This document shows, one piece after another, positions 34,380 to 43,506 of a DNA stretch of 64,000 nucleotides. The DNA comes from CAYYNP01 sp964472545. Its GTDB lineage: Bacteria > Planctomycetota > Planctomycetia > Pirellulales > Thermoguttaceae. The first letter of the stretch is position 1, and each line of letters starts with the position of its first letter. The stretch covers positions 1 through 64,000 of the forward strand of contig CAYYNP010000002.1 of the NCBI GenBank assembly GCA_964472545.1, in the 5' to 3' direction. A program made the translations under genes and the position numbers. Below the pieces are notes generated by a model. It worked only from the letters and a program-made list of their open reading frames with translations. It ran no database searches and had not been told where the DNA came from.

Positions 34380-37034
34380 ATGAATAGCGCGAGTCGATAC
34401 GCGAGAGCAAGCGTACTACAGAGGTTCCTTGCGACGGTAGTGCTTCTCCTCAGTAGCCCGTTTTGCCACGCCGCCGAGGATACCGTAGCGACAGACCTGA
34501 GGCGGGACTTCATCGAGCCTCCTCTGAAATACGCCACCCGCCCTCTGTGGTTTTGGAACAACACGACCGTCACCGAGGAGGGGATCGTCGAGCAGATGCA
34601 ACAGGCCCGCGACAAGTGCGGCTATGGGGGCTTCGGTATCTTGCCCTTCGGCAATGACTTCAAGCCCACCTACCTCACCGAAGATTACTTCAAGGTGTAT
34701 GGCGTTGCCTTGCGGAAGGCCAAGGAACTCGGCATGACCATGTGCCTTTACGACGAGTATGGCTTCCCTAGCGGAAGTGCCGGTGCGATGCACGGCGACG
34801 GCGTGCGGCGGTTTGCCGGCAAGCACCCGCAGCACACCATCAAGCGACTCGACAAGCACGAACAGGATATCGCGGGCCCTGCCGCCTGGTCGCAGGAGAT
34901 TCCAGAGGGCCGCGTGATGAGCATCGTGGCCATGAACATGGACGACAAGCAGCGCGTCGATCTGACGAGCAGGACCAAAGACGGCCAGGTCGCCTGGCGC
35001 GTTCCCGCCGGGAAATGGAAGATCATGAGCTTCACTTGTGTGGTGGACGGCGACCCGAACGTGGATTACCTGGATCCGGAGGCGGTGGCGCACTTCGTCG
35101 AGATGACGCACCAGCAATACTACCACCGCTTCAAAGAGTACTTTGGCAACACGATCGACGGCACGTTTCACGACGAGCCGACGATGTACAGGGCCAATGG
35201 CCGGATGTGGACCGGCCGATTCAACGAGGAGTTCAAGGCGAAATACGGCTTCGATCCGGCGCCTTACTATCCCGCGCTGTGGTACGACGTCGGCCCGGAA
35301 ACCCAGGCGGCCAGAAACTACCTGTTCGGTTTCCGGACCGAACTCTACGCGACCGCCTTCCCAAAAGTCATTCAAGAGTGGAGCACGAAGCACGGCATCG
35401 TGGCCACCGGGCACCAGGACCAGGAAGAAGTGGTCAATCCGGTCAGCGTGGCCGGCGACCTGATGAAGTGCTTCAAACACCAAGACGTTCCGGGGGTGGA
35501 CAAGATCGGCGGGAATCGGCCGGCCGAACGGTTCTACAAAGTGATCAGCTCGGCGGCGTACAACTGGGACAAAGCCCTGGTGATGTCCGAGACCTACGGC
35601 GCGATGGGCGATATCGGTTGGGAAACCATCTACCACGTGGCCATGGAGCAGTACACCAAGGGCGTCAACCAGTTGATCCCCCATGCCGTCTGGTACGATC
35701 ATGGGAAAGTCACCTTCAAGCCGGAACTCTCGTGGCGGCACGACAAATACGCCCACGGACTGCGGCCCTACAATACGTACATGAGCCGGCTGAACCTGAT
35801 GCTGCAAAATCACGGGCGACACGTGGCCGACGTCGCCGTGTTGTACCCTATTGCGACCTTACAGGCGGGCCACCACCTGGACGGCCACTTGGGACATTAT
35901 CGAGGCGGCGTGGCCGTTGCTGAGGCCGATTACGTGGAGATCGGTGAATTGCTGGCCACGCAACTGGGACGCGACTACACCTTCCTGCATCCGGAAGTCC
36001 TGGATGGCAAGTGCAGCCTGGAAGGCGACACGCTGAGGCTGAACAACGCAATCAATCATGAAACGTACAAGGTGATGATCGTCCCGGGACACAAGACGAT
36101 CTACTGGAGCAATCTGAAGAAGGTCAAGGCGTTCTACGACAACGGGGGAAAGGTGATCGCCACCGGGACCCTGCCGTACAAGTCTGCCGAATTCGGGCAC
36201 GACGAAGACGTCGTCAAGACGATCGAGGCCCTGTTTCCCGGCGCACGGGCAGCAGCCAAAGACAGCGGCCACGTAACGGCGTCCAGCTTCTGGCCGGGTT
36301 ACGGCCCCGAACTGGTCGCCGACGGTTCCAAGGAAACCCGCTGGAATGCACAGGACGGCACATCGGGAGACCAGTGGTTGGAAATCGATTTCGGCGAGAA
36401 GAAAGAGTTTGATCGGGTAGCGATCACCGAGGCGTTCGACCGGATCACGTCCTACAGCGTTCAATACCTCGAAGGCGGCAGGTGGATGGAGTGCGTCGGC
36501 GGCACAACGCTCGGGCATAAGGTCCACACCTTCGACCCGGTGACCTCTTCCAAGGTCAGGCTTTCTATCCACGATATCAAATCGGACAGCGCTTCGATCG
36601 CCGAATTCACGATAGCGCTTGGCGATGCAGCGATCGGCGACGGGAAACCGCATCCGCCGGCCGGCAGTCGAAACGAGCAAGGCGGCATGGCGGTCTTTCT
36701 TAAGAGACCCACCGCGAGAACGCTGCAGGAGACACTCGATCGGATGTTGGCCGTCTATGACGTGGAATTCGAGCCGGGCAAAGCGCTTCGTTACATTCAC
36801 AAGATCAAGGACGAGAACCATATTTACTTCCTGGCCAATCTCGGCGAGACGCCGATCGCCACCCGGATGGAACTCCGGGGAAGACTGTGCCCGGAACTCT
36901 GGAACCCCCACACGGGCGATATTTCCGTGCCGAAGTACTTGCACGAGAAGAGGGACACGGTTGACGTCACCAAGCTGAAGATAGACCTGGCGCCGACAAG
37001 ATCCCTGTTTATTACCGCCCATGAAGAAGAGTAG
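34380..37034 (+). CDS. GH106-like glycosyl hydrolase with discoidin-like domain
   Basis: 884 residues from the ATG at 34380, which has GAAAGGAC upstream; an upstream ATG at 34347 has none. A signal peptide (LATVVLLLSSPFCHA) precedes FIEPPLKYATRPLWFWNN, the GH106-type start. The barrel is followed by an F5/8-type C (discoidin)-like domain near residue 640 (VTASSFWPGYGPELVADGSK). It is the second GH106-family protein in tandem but is clearly diverged from the first (895 versus 1135 codons), so duplication is old. Likely acts with it on a rhamnose-containing polymer outside the cell. Confidence 0.8.
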   Translation: MNSASRYARASVLQRFLATVVLLLSSPFCHAAEDTVATDLRRDFIEPPLKYATRPLWFWNNTTVTEEGIVEQMQQARDKCGYGGFGILPFGNDFKPTYLTEDYFKVYGVALRKAKELGMTMCLYDEYGFPSGSAGAMHGDGVRRFAGKHPQHTIKRLDKHEQDIAGPAAWSQEIPEGRVMSIVAMNMDDKQRVDLTSRTKDGQVAWRVPAGKWKIMSFTCVVDGDPNVDYLDPEAVAHFVEMTHQQYYHRFKEYFGNTIDGTFHDEPTMYRANGRMWTGRFNEEFKAKYGFDPAPYYPALWYDVGPETQAARNYLFGFRTELYATAFPKVIQEWSTKHGIVATGHQDQEEVVNPVSVAGDLMKCFKHQDVPGVDKIGGNRPAERFYKVISSAAYNWDKALVMSETYGAMGDIGWETIYHVAMEQYTKGVNQLIPHAVWYDHGKVTFKPELSWRHDKYAHGLRPYNTYMSRLNLMLQNHGRHVADVAVLYPIATLQAGHHLDGHLGHYRGGVAVAEADYVEIGELLATQLGRDYTFLHPEVLDGKCSLEGDTLRLNNAINHETYKVMIVPGHKTIYWSNLKKVKAFYDNGGKVIATGTLPYKSAEFGHDEDVVKTIEALFPGARAAAKDSGHVTASSFWPGYGPELVADGSKETRWNAQDGTSGDQWLEIDFGEKKEFDRVAITEAFDRITSYSVQYLEGGRWMECVGGTTLGHKVHTFDPVTSSKVRLSIHDIKSDSASIAEFTIALGDAAIGDGKPHPPAGSRNEQGGMAVFLKRPTARTLQETLDRMLAVYDVEFEPGKALRYIHKIKDENHIYFLANLGETPIATRMELRGRLCPELWNPHTGDISVPKYLHEKRDTVDVTKLKIDLAPTRSLFITAHEEE

Positions 37035-37564
37035 CAGAACACGGCGCCATTACACGGCTGGCAGGATGGAGGCATCGACTGCACGCACGCCATCGCGGCA
37101 ACCGGCTTGCTGCGCCACCGCCACCCGCGAATCAGGCCCTATCCTCCCCGCGGACACCTCACGCTGTGGATTTGGGAGCAAAAGACCCCGCCGGTCGTAC
37201 ACCCATCACAACACACGGATTTGTGGTAGAATCGGGGACGGTATTCGATATGCCACGCCACGTCAGTTTGGCCGATGGCCGAGCGAGGTGCCACAGTATC
37301 CCACGTAACTGAAGGGCACGCGTCGTAGACGACACGCGATTCGCCTCGCGAAGGACGTCGCCAAGGATGCGGCGAAGACTTGCTCGAGTTGCAAGTGTCA
37401 TCGTTTCAGCAGGACTGGATTCGTCGCGAAACACAGATGACCATCGGAACGTTACGCCGGAAGCTGGCAGACTGATCGCGAATAGGAAAGGCCCGTTCGG
37501 CTGGCAACGCGTCGCGTACGCCCCAGACTTTGGCAAATGGAGATTCTCACCTGAAAGGGAAGAC
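37035..37564. other. 530-bp gap with a relic of a GH106-type gene
   Basis: The first part (37053-37103) duplicates 51 bp of the upstream GH106-type gene; the rest has no supported gene. The gap interrupts the otherwise tightly packed hydrolase run. Confidence 0.6.
37053..37103 (+). repeat. 51-bp duplicated fragment of the GH106-type gene
   Basis: Matches 31732-31782 with one mismatch in 51 bp, then diverges completely on both sides. The copy lies 19 bp past the stop of the second GH106-like gene. It is probably a recombination or gene-loss scar. Confidence 0.75.
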
Positions 37565-38605
37565 ATGAAAACACAATTGGCAGCAACATGCCTGATCCTG
37601 GGGATGATCGGCACGGCTTATCCCGCCACGCCTGAGATCAACAAGACCAAGCTGCCCGACGAGGTTCGCGCCGAGCAGGTGCAAGAGATGAAGTGGGGCA
37701 TGTTCGTTTGCTGGTCGTTCAGCACTTTTGCGGGCCAGGAATGGACGCCGACTCGCGACAAGGACGCGTCCTACTTCAAAGCCACCGGCTGCGACACGGA
37801 CCAGTGGTGCCAAACGGCCAAAGACGCGGGCATGGGATACATCCTGTTTCTGGCCAAGCACCACGACGGTTTCTGCCTCTGGGACACGAAGACCACGGAG
37901 AAGAAGGTCACCAACAGCCCGCTCGGCATCGACGTGCTGGCCCAGCTTCGCAAGTCCTGCGACAAACACGGGATCAAGCTGGCGCTCTACTTTTCCGAGG
38001 GCGATTGGAACTGGCCGGGTGCGGGCGACGGCGGGAGAAACGGCGGCACAAACCCCGAAACAAAGAAGACGCAGCTTGAAGAGTTGCTGACGCAATACGG
38101 CCCAATCGAGTTCTGGTGGATCGACCACGCGATCGGTACCGGCGGGCTTTCACACGACGAGACGGTCCGGTGGATGCACAAGTTCCAACCCAACACGTTT
38201 GTCGGATTCAACCACGGGCAGCCCGCAGGGCGCCTTTGCCTGCGTGAGAGGGGACGCCCCGGCAAGATCGGCGACAAGGACGCGTCCAAATACAACAAGG
38301 ATGCCGAAGGGTCATTCAAGGGCTATCAGGTTGCCGAGTTCACCTATCCTATCCTCCCGCCACACAAGGGCGGCGCGCAGTGGTTCTATTCCCTACCCAA
38401 GCACGATAACCTCTGCCATCCGGCTGCCAAGGTCTACAAGGACTACCAAGGCGCGATGCAGTACGGTAACATCTTCTCGATCAACATCGGTCCGAACTAC
38501 GCGGGGAAGATCCGCGACGTAGACGTCAAGACGCTCAAGCAAGTGGGGGAGATGATCAAGGCAGGAAGTACCGCCCAACCGGAGAATCCGTCCGACGAGA
38601 AGTAG
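37565..38605 (+). CDS. GH29 alpha-L-fucosidase-like protein
   Basis: 346 residues from the ATG at 37565 (MKTQLAATCLILGMIGTAYP, signal peptide), with GAAAGGGA upstream; the frame is open to 37367 without a start signal. MKWGMFVCWSFSTFAGQEWT, FLAKHHDGFCLWDTK (catalytic-pocket histidines) and FWWIDHAIG (candidate nucleophile Asp in the position of the usual WFDG) match GH29. The protein lacks the C-terminal beta-sandwich seen in many GH29 enzymes. Fucose release complements the rhamnosidase-like neighbours. Confidence 0.8.
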   Translation: MKTQLAATCLILGMIGTAYPATPEINKTKLPDEVRAEQVQEMKWGMFVCWSFSTFAGQEWTPTRDKDASYFKATGCDTDQWCQTAKDAGMGYILFLAKHHDGFCLWDTKTTEKKVTNSPLGIDVLAQLRKSCDKHGIKLALYFSEGDWNWPGAGDGGRNGGTNPETKKTQLEELLTQYGPIEFWWIDHAIGTGGLSHDETVRWMHKFQPNTFVGFNHGQPAGRLCLRERGRPGKIGDKDASKYNKDAEGSFKGYQVAEFTYPILPPHKGGAQWFYSLPKHDNLCHPAAKVYKDYQGAMQYGNIFSINIGPNYAGKIRDVDVKTLKQVGEMIKAGSTAQPENPSDEK

Positions 38606-38629
38606 CCGCGCCATTTCGAGGAACGAACC

Positions 38630-39895
38630 ATGAACGACAGACAGCGAGATGGGCAGGATCGGCTGAGCCGCCGTGACATCCTGGTCGGCCTTGGAACGGC
38701 GGCAGCGGGATTGTCCGTGGCACAGACGGCCACCGCGGCGGCGGATGCTGCGACGGTGAATTCCACAGTAACCGCGGAGCCCGGCGTGGATCTCGTAGAC
38801 GATCACTTTGCGTCGGGCTCCGGTCACCATTTTGGATCGCAGGTGATCCACTACGGCGAGATGAGCGGCTTCAACGTCACCCCGATCAGCCAGGACAAGG
38901 CCGCGCCGTGCTATCAACGCCCGGGGAACATGAGCAACCCGACGGTGGCACCGTTGCTTCAGAAGATGAGGGAGATCGAGGGCACCGAGCGGGCCATCGG
39001 CGGCCCTTGCGGCATGGGGATCATCTCCCAGACCTACCTGGCGCTGTTGAAGCCGGGCGATCGGGTGCTAACGCACCGCTGCAACTACGATTGGGTGATG
39101 ACCCTCTTTCGGCAGTATCTGCCGTCGTGGGGTGTTGAAGTTGAACTGCTGGACCTGACCGATCCGGACCGTCTGGCCGCCGCGTTGAAGGCGAAGCCGG
39201 CAAAGATCGTCCACTGGGAGCCTTACGTCAATCCGACGATGGACGTGTTGGATTCACCCGCGCTGATTCGCATTGCCAAGCAGGCGGGCGCCCTGGCAGT
39301 CCTCGACAACACTTGGCTTACGCCTTATCTCTTTCAGCCGGCCCGCCTAGGCGCAGATTTGGTCATTCACAGCGTCACGAAGTACGTCGGCGGCCACGGC
39401 AATGCCATGGGTGGGGTCGTATCGGGCCGCAAGGACCTGGTCGACAGAATCGAGAAAGCCCAATGCTGGCTGGGCGGATTGATGCGGCCGATGGATGCGT
39501 TCTTGGTCACGCAAGGAATCAAGACGTTGCCGATGCGGATGCGCCAGCATTGCCAATCCGCTCAGCAGGTCGCCGAGTTCCTTCAGTCCCACGCGGCCGT
39601 GGCGCAGGTACGCTATGGCGGGCTGCCGGCCTGGAACGGACTCGATTTCCTAAAGGGCTTCGGCGGCATGCTGGGAGTTCAGTGGAAGAGCGACTCGGTC
39701 CACAAGGGGCTCGGCCGGCACGTCCGGCTCATCCTCGATCAGACCAGCCTCGGCGATCCCGTGACTCGCATCACCCAACGACGGGAAGAGAAGGACCGGG
39801 GCATACCGCCGCGTTACACGCGGGTTTCCATCGGCCTGGAGGAGCCGGAGGATATCATTGCAGACTTTCGCCACGCGATTGCCAAGTGTGGCTGA
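38630..39895 (+). CDS. PLP-dependent trans-sulfuration family enzyme with a Tat signal
   Basis: 421 residues. The fold is cystathionine gamma-synthase/lyase-like: VIHSVTKYVGGHGNAMGGVV carries the PLP lysine at K251, and LAVLDNTWLTPYLFQP precedes it. The N-terminus RLSRRDILVGLGTAAAGLS is a twin-arginine signal with a hydrophobic core and AxA-like cleavage region. Export of an enzyme of this family is unusual, since the family is normally cytoplasmic; the substrate may be an extracytoplasmic sulfur or amino compound. GAGGAACGAACC precedes the ATG and the gene sits 24 bp after the fucosidase. Confidence 0.75.
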   Translation: MNDRQRDGQDRLSRRDILVGLGTAAAGLSVAQTATAAADAATVNSTVTAEPGVDLVDDHFASGSGHHFGSQVIHYGEMSGFNVTPISQDKAAPCYQRPGNMSNPTVAPLLQKMREIEGTERAIGGPCGMGIISQTYLALLKPGDRVLTHRCNYDWVMTLFRQYLPSWGVEVELLDLTDPDRLAAALKAKPAKIVHWEPYVNPTMDVLDSPALIRIAKQAGALAVLDNTWLTPYLFQPARLGADLVIHSVTKYVGGHGNAMGGVVSGRKDLVDRIEKAQCWLGGLMRPMDAFLVTQGIKTLPMRMRQHCQSAQQVAEFLQSHAAVAQVRYGGLPAWNGLDFLKGFGGMLGVQWKSDSVHKGLGRHVRLILDQTSLGDPVTRITQRREEKDRGIPPRYTRVSIGLEEPEDIIADFRHAIAKCG

Positions 39896-40058
39896 GCCCT
39901 ATGGGCGTCACGCCGCCCAGCTACATCCGACCCGATAAGCCTCCATCCTGAAAGGACCAAGAGGTTTCGCAAAGTGGCACGGGGCATCACAATAACCACA
40001 AACGCGCCGGGCTGGGGCATGGCGGGGCTGTTGCAGAAATAGACACGGAGATCATCAA

Positions 40059-41393
40059 GTGAAACGTCGCGAGTTTTTCAAAACGGCCGGCGGAGTGTCG
40101 CTGGCGAGCGCGCTGCGCGGCTTCGCCGCTGCGTCTGAACCTGCGCCGCTCGACGTGGAATCGCTTTTCGAGGCCAACAGCCCCGAGGTGCTCGCGCTGG
40201 CCCGGCGCGTGATGCAAAAGTGCGTGCTCGAGAAGATTATGCCGCCGACGCCGCCGTTGAAAAACACCTGGATCGTCCCCGGCGGGCCGTACTACAAGGG
40301 CCAATGGATTTGGGACACGATGTTCGTGGTCGATCTGTTGAGCATCCTGCCCGACAAGAAGAGGCTGATCCGCGACGTTTTCCAAAACTACTGGGACTTC
40401 CAGGACCGCTGGAACCGGGACGCGCCGGAGTATGCTCGCGACATGATCACGGTGGCCATTAAGACGGAGCCGCAAGAGGTGCGGCAGTTTTCGCAGATTC
40501 CGATCCTCGCCTGGGGCGTCGAGAGGGTCTACCGACGCAACGGCGACAAGGAACTTATCGAGCAATGCCTCGGCCGGCTCGAACGGTTCCACGACTGGTA
40601 TTGGCGCGAGCGGGATCTGCACGACAACGGGCTGATTACGCTCGGCGCCTACACGGGCAAACTGCAGCACGCGCGGTGGGAGACGTTCGACTACGAATGC
40701 AACATGGACGACATGCAAATGACCGCCCATCCCAAACGCAAGGGCCCCAAAGAAGGCGCCTGGTACGCCGACGTCTGCGTGCCCGGCAACAACGCCTATC
40801 TGATCCTGGGCGAACGAAGCCTCGCCAGGCTGGCGGAAATCGCGGGCGACAAAGCGATGGCGGAAAGGCGCAGGCTGCGCATGGAAAAGGGCGTCAAGGG
40901 GATGCGCGACCACATGTGGGACGACCAGGCGGGTACGTTCCTCTCCGTCAAGCGCGACACGCTCGAGAAGATCCCGGTGGCAACGATTGGAAGTTGGATT
41001 CCGCTGGCCGCCGGCGTCCCGACCGCAGCGATGGCCCGCCGCATGGCCGAGGTGCTGGCCTCGCCCGCCTGGCAGACGCCGCTGCCGGTGCCCACGGTCG
41101 ATCGAACCGACAGGCGATGGAAGTCCAACGCCTTCTGGCGCGGTGACGTCTGGCCGCCGACGAACTACCAGATCGCCTCCGGCCTGGCCGCCTATGGACA
41201 TAAGGACCTTGCCGCAAAGATCGCCGACAAGACCATCGCCAACGCCATCAAGAACGGCATCAGCGAACACTACGATTCGATTTCCGGAAGGCCGCTGGGT
41301 GTGCGCGACTACTGCATGAGCAGTACGCTAGTGACCATGATGCTCGACGGACTTTCCCGAGAGCACGTACTGAAGCTACGCGACGCGGATTGA
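40059..41393 (+). CDS. (alpha/alpha)6 glycosidase, GH63/MGH1-like, with Tat signal
   Basis: 444 residues, GTG start with GGAG 8 nt upstream. The N-terminus KRREFFKTAGGVSLASALRG is a Tat signal. QWIWDTMFVVDLLSIL near residue 83 and WRGDVWPPTNYQIASGLA near 365 are the paired motifs of GH63/GH37-related clan-G enzymes (glucosidases, trehalases, mannosylglycerate hydrolases). The catalytic acid pair is not certain from motif alone. The neighbours suggest it finishes oligosaccharide breakdown outside the cytoplasm before uptake by the following sugar porter. Confidence 0.75.
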   Translation: MKRREFFKTAGGVSLASALRGFAAASEPAPLDVESLFEANSPEVLALARRVMQKCVLEKIMPPTPPLKNTWIVPGGPYYKGQWIWDTMFVVDLLSILPDKKRLIRDVFQNYWDFQDRWNRDAPEYARDMITVAIKTEPQEVRQFSQIPILAWGVERVYRRNGDKELIEQCLGRLERFHDWYWRERDLHDNGLITLGAYTGKLQHARWETFDYECNMDDMQMTAHPKRKGPKEGAWYADVCVPGNNAYLILGERSLARLAEIAGDKAMAERRRLRMEKGVKGMRDHMWDDQAGTFLSVKRDTLEKIPVATIGSWIPLAAGVPTAAMARRMAEVLASPAWQTPLPVPTVDRTDRRWKSNAFWRGDVWPPTNYQIASGLAAYGHKDLAAKIADKTIANAIKNGISEHYDSISGRPLGVRDYCMSSTLVTMMLDGLSREHVLKLRDAD

Positions 41394-41437
41394 ACGGTCG
41401 AGTCTCTGGGCTCCATATCGAGATGAAGGACTGATCT

Positions 41438-43099
41438 ATGGAACCAGTTTCCCACGGCACCTCGCAGCAGCGCGGCAGCGTCGTCTATCTCACACGCGTG
41501 GTCCTGGTGGCCACGCTTGGCGGCCTGCTGTTTGGCTACGACACGGCCGTAATCAGCGGGGCGATCGGGTTCTTGCAGGCGCACTTCGAGTTGACCGCCA
41601 CGATGAAGGGTTGGGCGGCGTCCAGCGCGCTGGCCGGCTGCATTGTGGGTGTCGTGCTGGCCGGATCGCTCAGCGACCGCTTCGGCCGGCGCAACGCGTT
41701 GATCACCGCGGCAGTGCTGTTTTTGGTCTCGGCCGTCGGAACGGCCGTGCCGCGAAGCCTGACCGCGTTCGTCGTCTTCCGCATCATCGGCGGGATAGGC
41801 GTGGGGGCCGCCTCGATGACCAGCCCGATGTATATCGCCGAAATCAGCCCGGCGCGGTTGCGCGGACGGATGGTCTCGATCAACCAGCTCGCCATCGTGC
41901 TGGGGATGCTGGTGGTCTACTTCGTCAATTACTTCATCGCCGAGCCGGCCCCCACCGCCGGCCAGGTTCGCCTATTGCTCAATGAAGCGTCCGCCGCCGA
42001 CGCGATGGCCGACGATCCGAACTTCAACCTGGCCGAGGAAAAGGCCGCGGCGACGGCGCTTGCGGATGAGCAGGCCTTGCAGGCCGTGAAGGATCGCTTC
42101 CCTAAGATTAAGTACTTGCCGCCGGTCGTCGGTGAGGACGAGCAGGCCGTCGGTCGGCGCAAAGCCATGGCGCAGCAAGACCAGGCGATCATGCTCGCCT
42201 ACGTGAAATCGACGTGGAACGGTCAGACCGGCTGGCGATGGATGTTCGCCTCGGAGGCCTTCCCCGCGCTGGCGTTGCTGCTGTTGCTGTTGACCGTACC
42301 GGAAAGCCCGCGCTGGCTGACGGGCGTGAATCGTTCGGAAACGGCGCGGCGAATCCTCGAGCGCGTCGACGGCACCGAGCACGCCGATCGCGAGATGCAG
42401 GAAATCCGCGCTGCGCTGGCCGAGGAACCGGTTGCGCTACGGCAACTCTTCGCACCCGGGCTGCGGCGAGTGCTGTGGATCGGCGTGGTCTTGGCCGTGC
42501 TGCAGCAGGTCACCGGGATCAACGTCTTCCTTTACTATGCGCCGGAGATCTTCAAGGGAATGGCCGGCGAGAAGATCGACGCGGCTCTGCTCCAGACGGT
42601 CGTCATCGGGGTCGTGAACCTGGGCTTCACCGTGGTCGCCATCTGGGCGGTCGACCGGCTGGGACGCAAGCCGCTGATGATCGTCGGCTCGGCCGGGATG
42701 GGGCTCTGCCTGGCCGCGGTGGGGCTGGCCGCCTGTTTCGGCCGTACCGACGCCTGGATCCTCGCCTTCATCCTGGGTTACATCGCCTGCTTCGCGCTGG
42801 CGGTGGGGCCGGTGACCTGGGTGATCCTCTCGGAGATCTTTCCCACCAAGATCCGCGGCCGTGCCTTGGCAGTGGCCACGCTCTGCCTGTGGACGGCCAA
42901 CTTGATCGTCAGCCAGACGTTTCCCATGATGGACGAAAACCAATGGCTGATCGCCAAGTTCAACCACGGCTTTCCATTCTTCGTCTACGCAGGCTTCTGC
43001 GTGATCCTCGTTCTGTTCATGACCTTCGCCGTGCCCGAGACCAAAGGCAAGACGCTCGAAGAAATCGAACGACTCCTTGGTCGGTCGGACGTGAAGTAA
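41438..43099 (+). CDS. MFS sugar porter with a large periplasmic insertion
   Basis: 553 residues. GGLLFGYDTAVISGAIGFLQ opens the sugar porter family, with DRFGRRNAL between TM2 and TM3 and VPESPRWL after TM6. The second half has DRLGRKPLM and LSEIFPTKIRGRALAVAT. About 80 extra residues lie between TM5 and TM6 (residues about 165-245), rich in Ala, Asp and Glu, which ordinary porters lack. It is 45 bp after the glycosidase gene and follows it in the same direction, consistent with import of the released sugar. Confidence 0.9.
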   Translation: MEPVSHGTSQQRGSVVYLTRVVLVATLGGLLFGYDTAVISGAIGFLQAHFELTATMKGWAASSALAGCIVGVVLAGSLSDRFGRRNALITAAVLFLVSAVGTAVPRSLTAFVVFRIIGGIGVGAASMTSPMYIAEISPARLRGRMVSINQLAIVLGMLVVYFVNYFIAEPAPTAGQVRLLLNEASAADAMADDPNFNLAEEKAAATALADEQALQAVKDRFPKIKYLPPVVGEDEQAVGRRKAMAQQDQAIMLAYVKSTWNGQTGWRWMFASEAFPALALLLLLLTVPESPRWLTGVNRSETARRILERVDGTEHADREMQEIRAALAEEPVALRQLFAPGLRRVLWIGVVLAVLQQVTGINVFLYYAPEIFKGMAGEKIDAALLQTVVIGVVNLGFTVVAIWAVDRLGRKPLMIVGSAGMGLCLAAVGLAACFGRTDAWILAFILGYIACFALAVGPVTWVILSEIFPTKIRGRALAVATLCLWTANLIVSQTFPMMDENQWLIAKFNHGFPFFVYAGFCVILVLFMTFAVPETKGKTLEEIERLLGRSDVK

Positions 43100-43506
43100 T
43101 CCTCGACGGCGCCCGGCGCGAGATGACGGTGCCAAGAGTCCGGCCCCAAGAGTAGCTACCCGGCCGGGCCCCCGTTGCCGAGCCTATGGGCCTGTCCGGA
43201 AACAACTTCGCAGTTTTTCGGGCGGATCATCACACGGAGTGTGATGGCTACCGTGAAGCGGACGAAGTTGTTTCCGGACAAGCCCTATGCTCGTTCTCAC
43301 GGATGTAGGTGGATCGGCTCCTCGGCCGCCATGGATTTCTTCCGATCGGGGGCAATTGCGTATTTCGACTACGAAATCGGGCGTCATGCACGCTGCGTAC
43401 GTTCCAAAGTGCCATGGGGCCGCCTTGACCGCCGAGGCGTGCTGGAACAAACTGAATAATGGGGCGTGTTGGCTGTGGACCCCGTCTTCCACCGAGTCTA
43501 TCGAGC
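43100..43506. other. Intergenic region holding an inverted-repeat element
   Basis: 407 bp between the sugar porter and the zinc-ribbon membrane protein. Apart from the nested palindrome at 43193-43280 nothing else is seen. Confidence 0.5.
43193..43280. repeat. Nested inverted repeat (TGTCCGGAAACAACTTCG family)
   Basis: Outer arms TGTCCGGAAACAACTTCG (43193-43210) and CGAAGTTGTTTCCGGACA (43263-43280) match perfectly, 18 bp. An inner hairpin ATCACAC-GGA-GTGTGAT lies at about 43229-43245. It has the same nested architecture as the other intergenic repeats of the window, with a different sequence. Confidence 0.85.
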
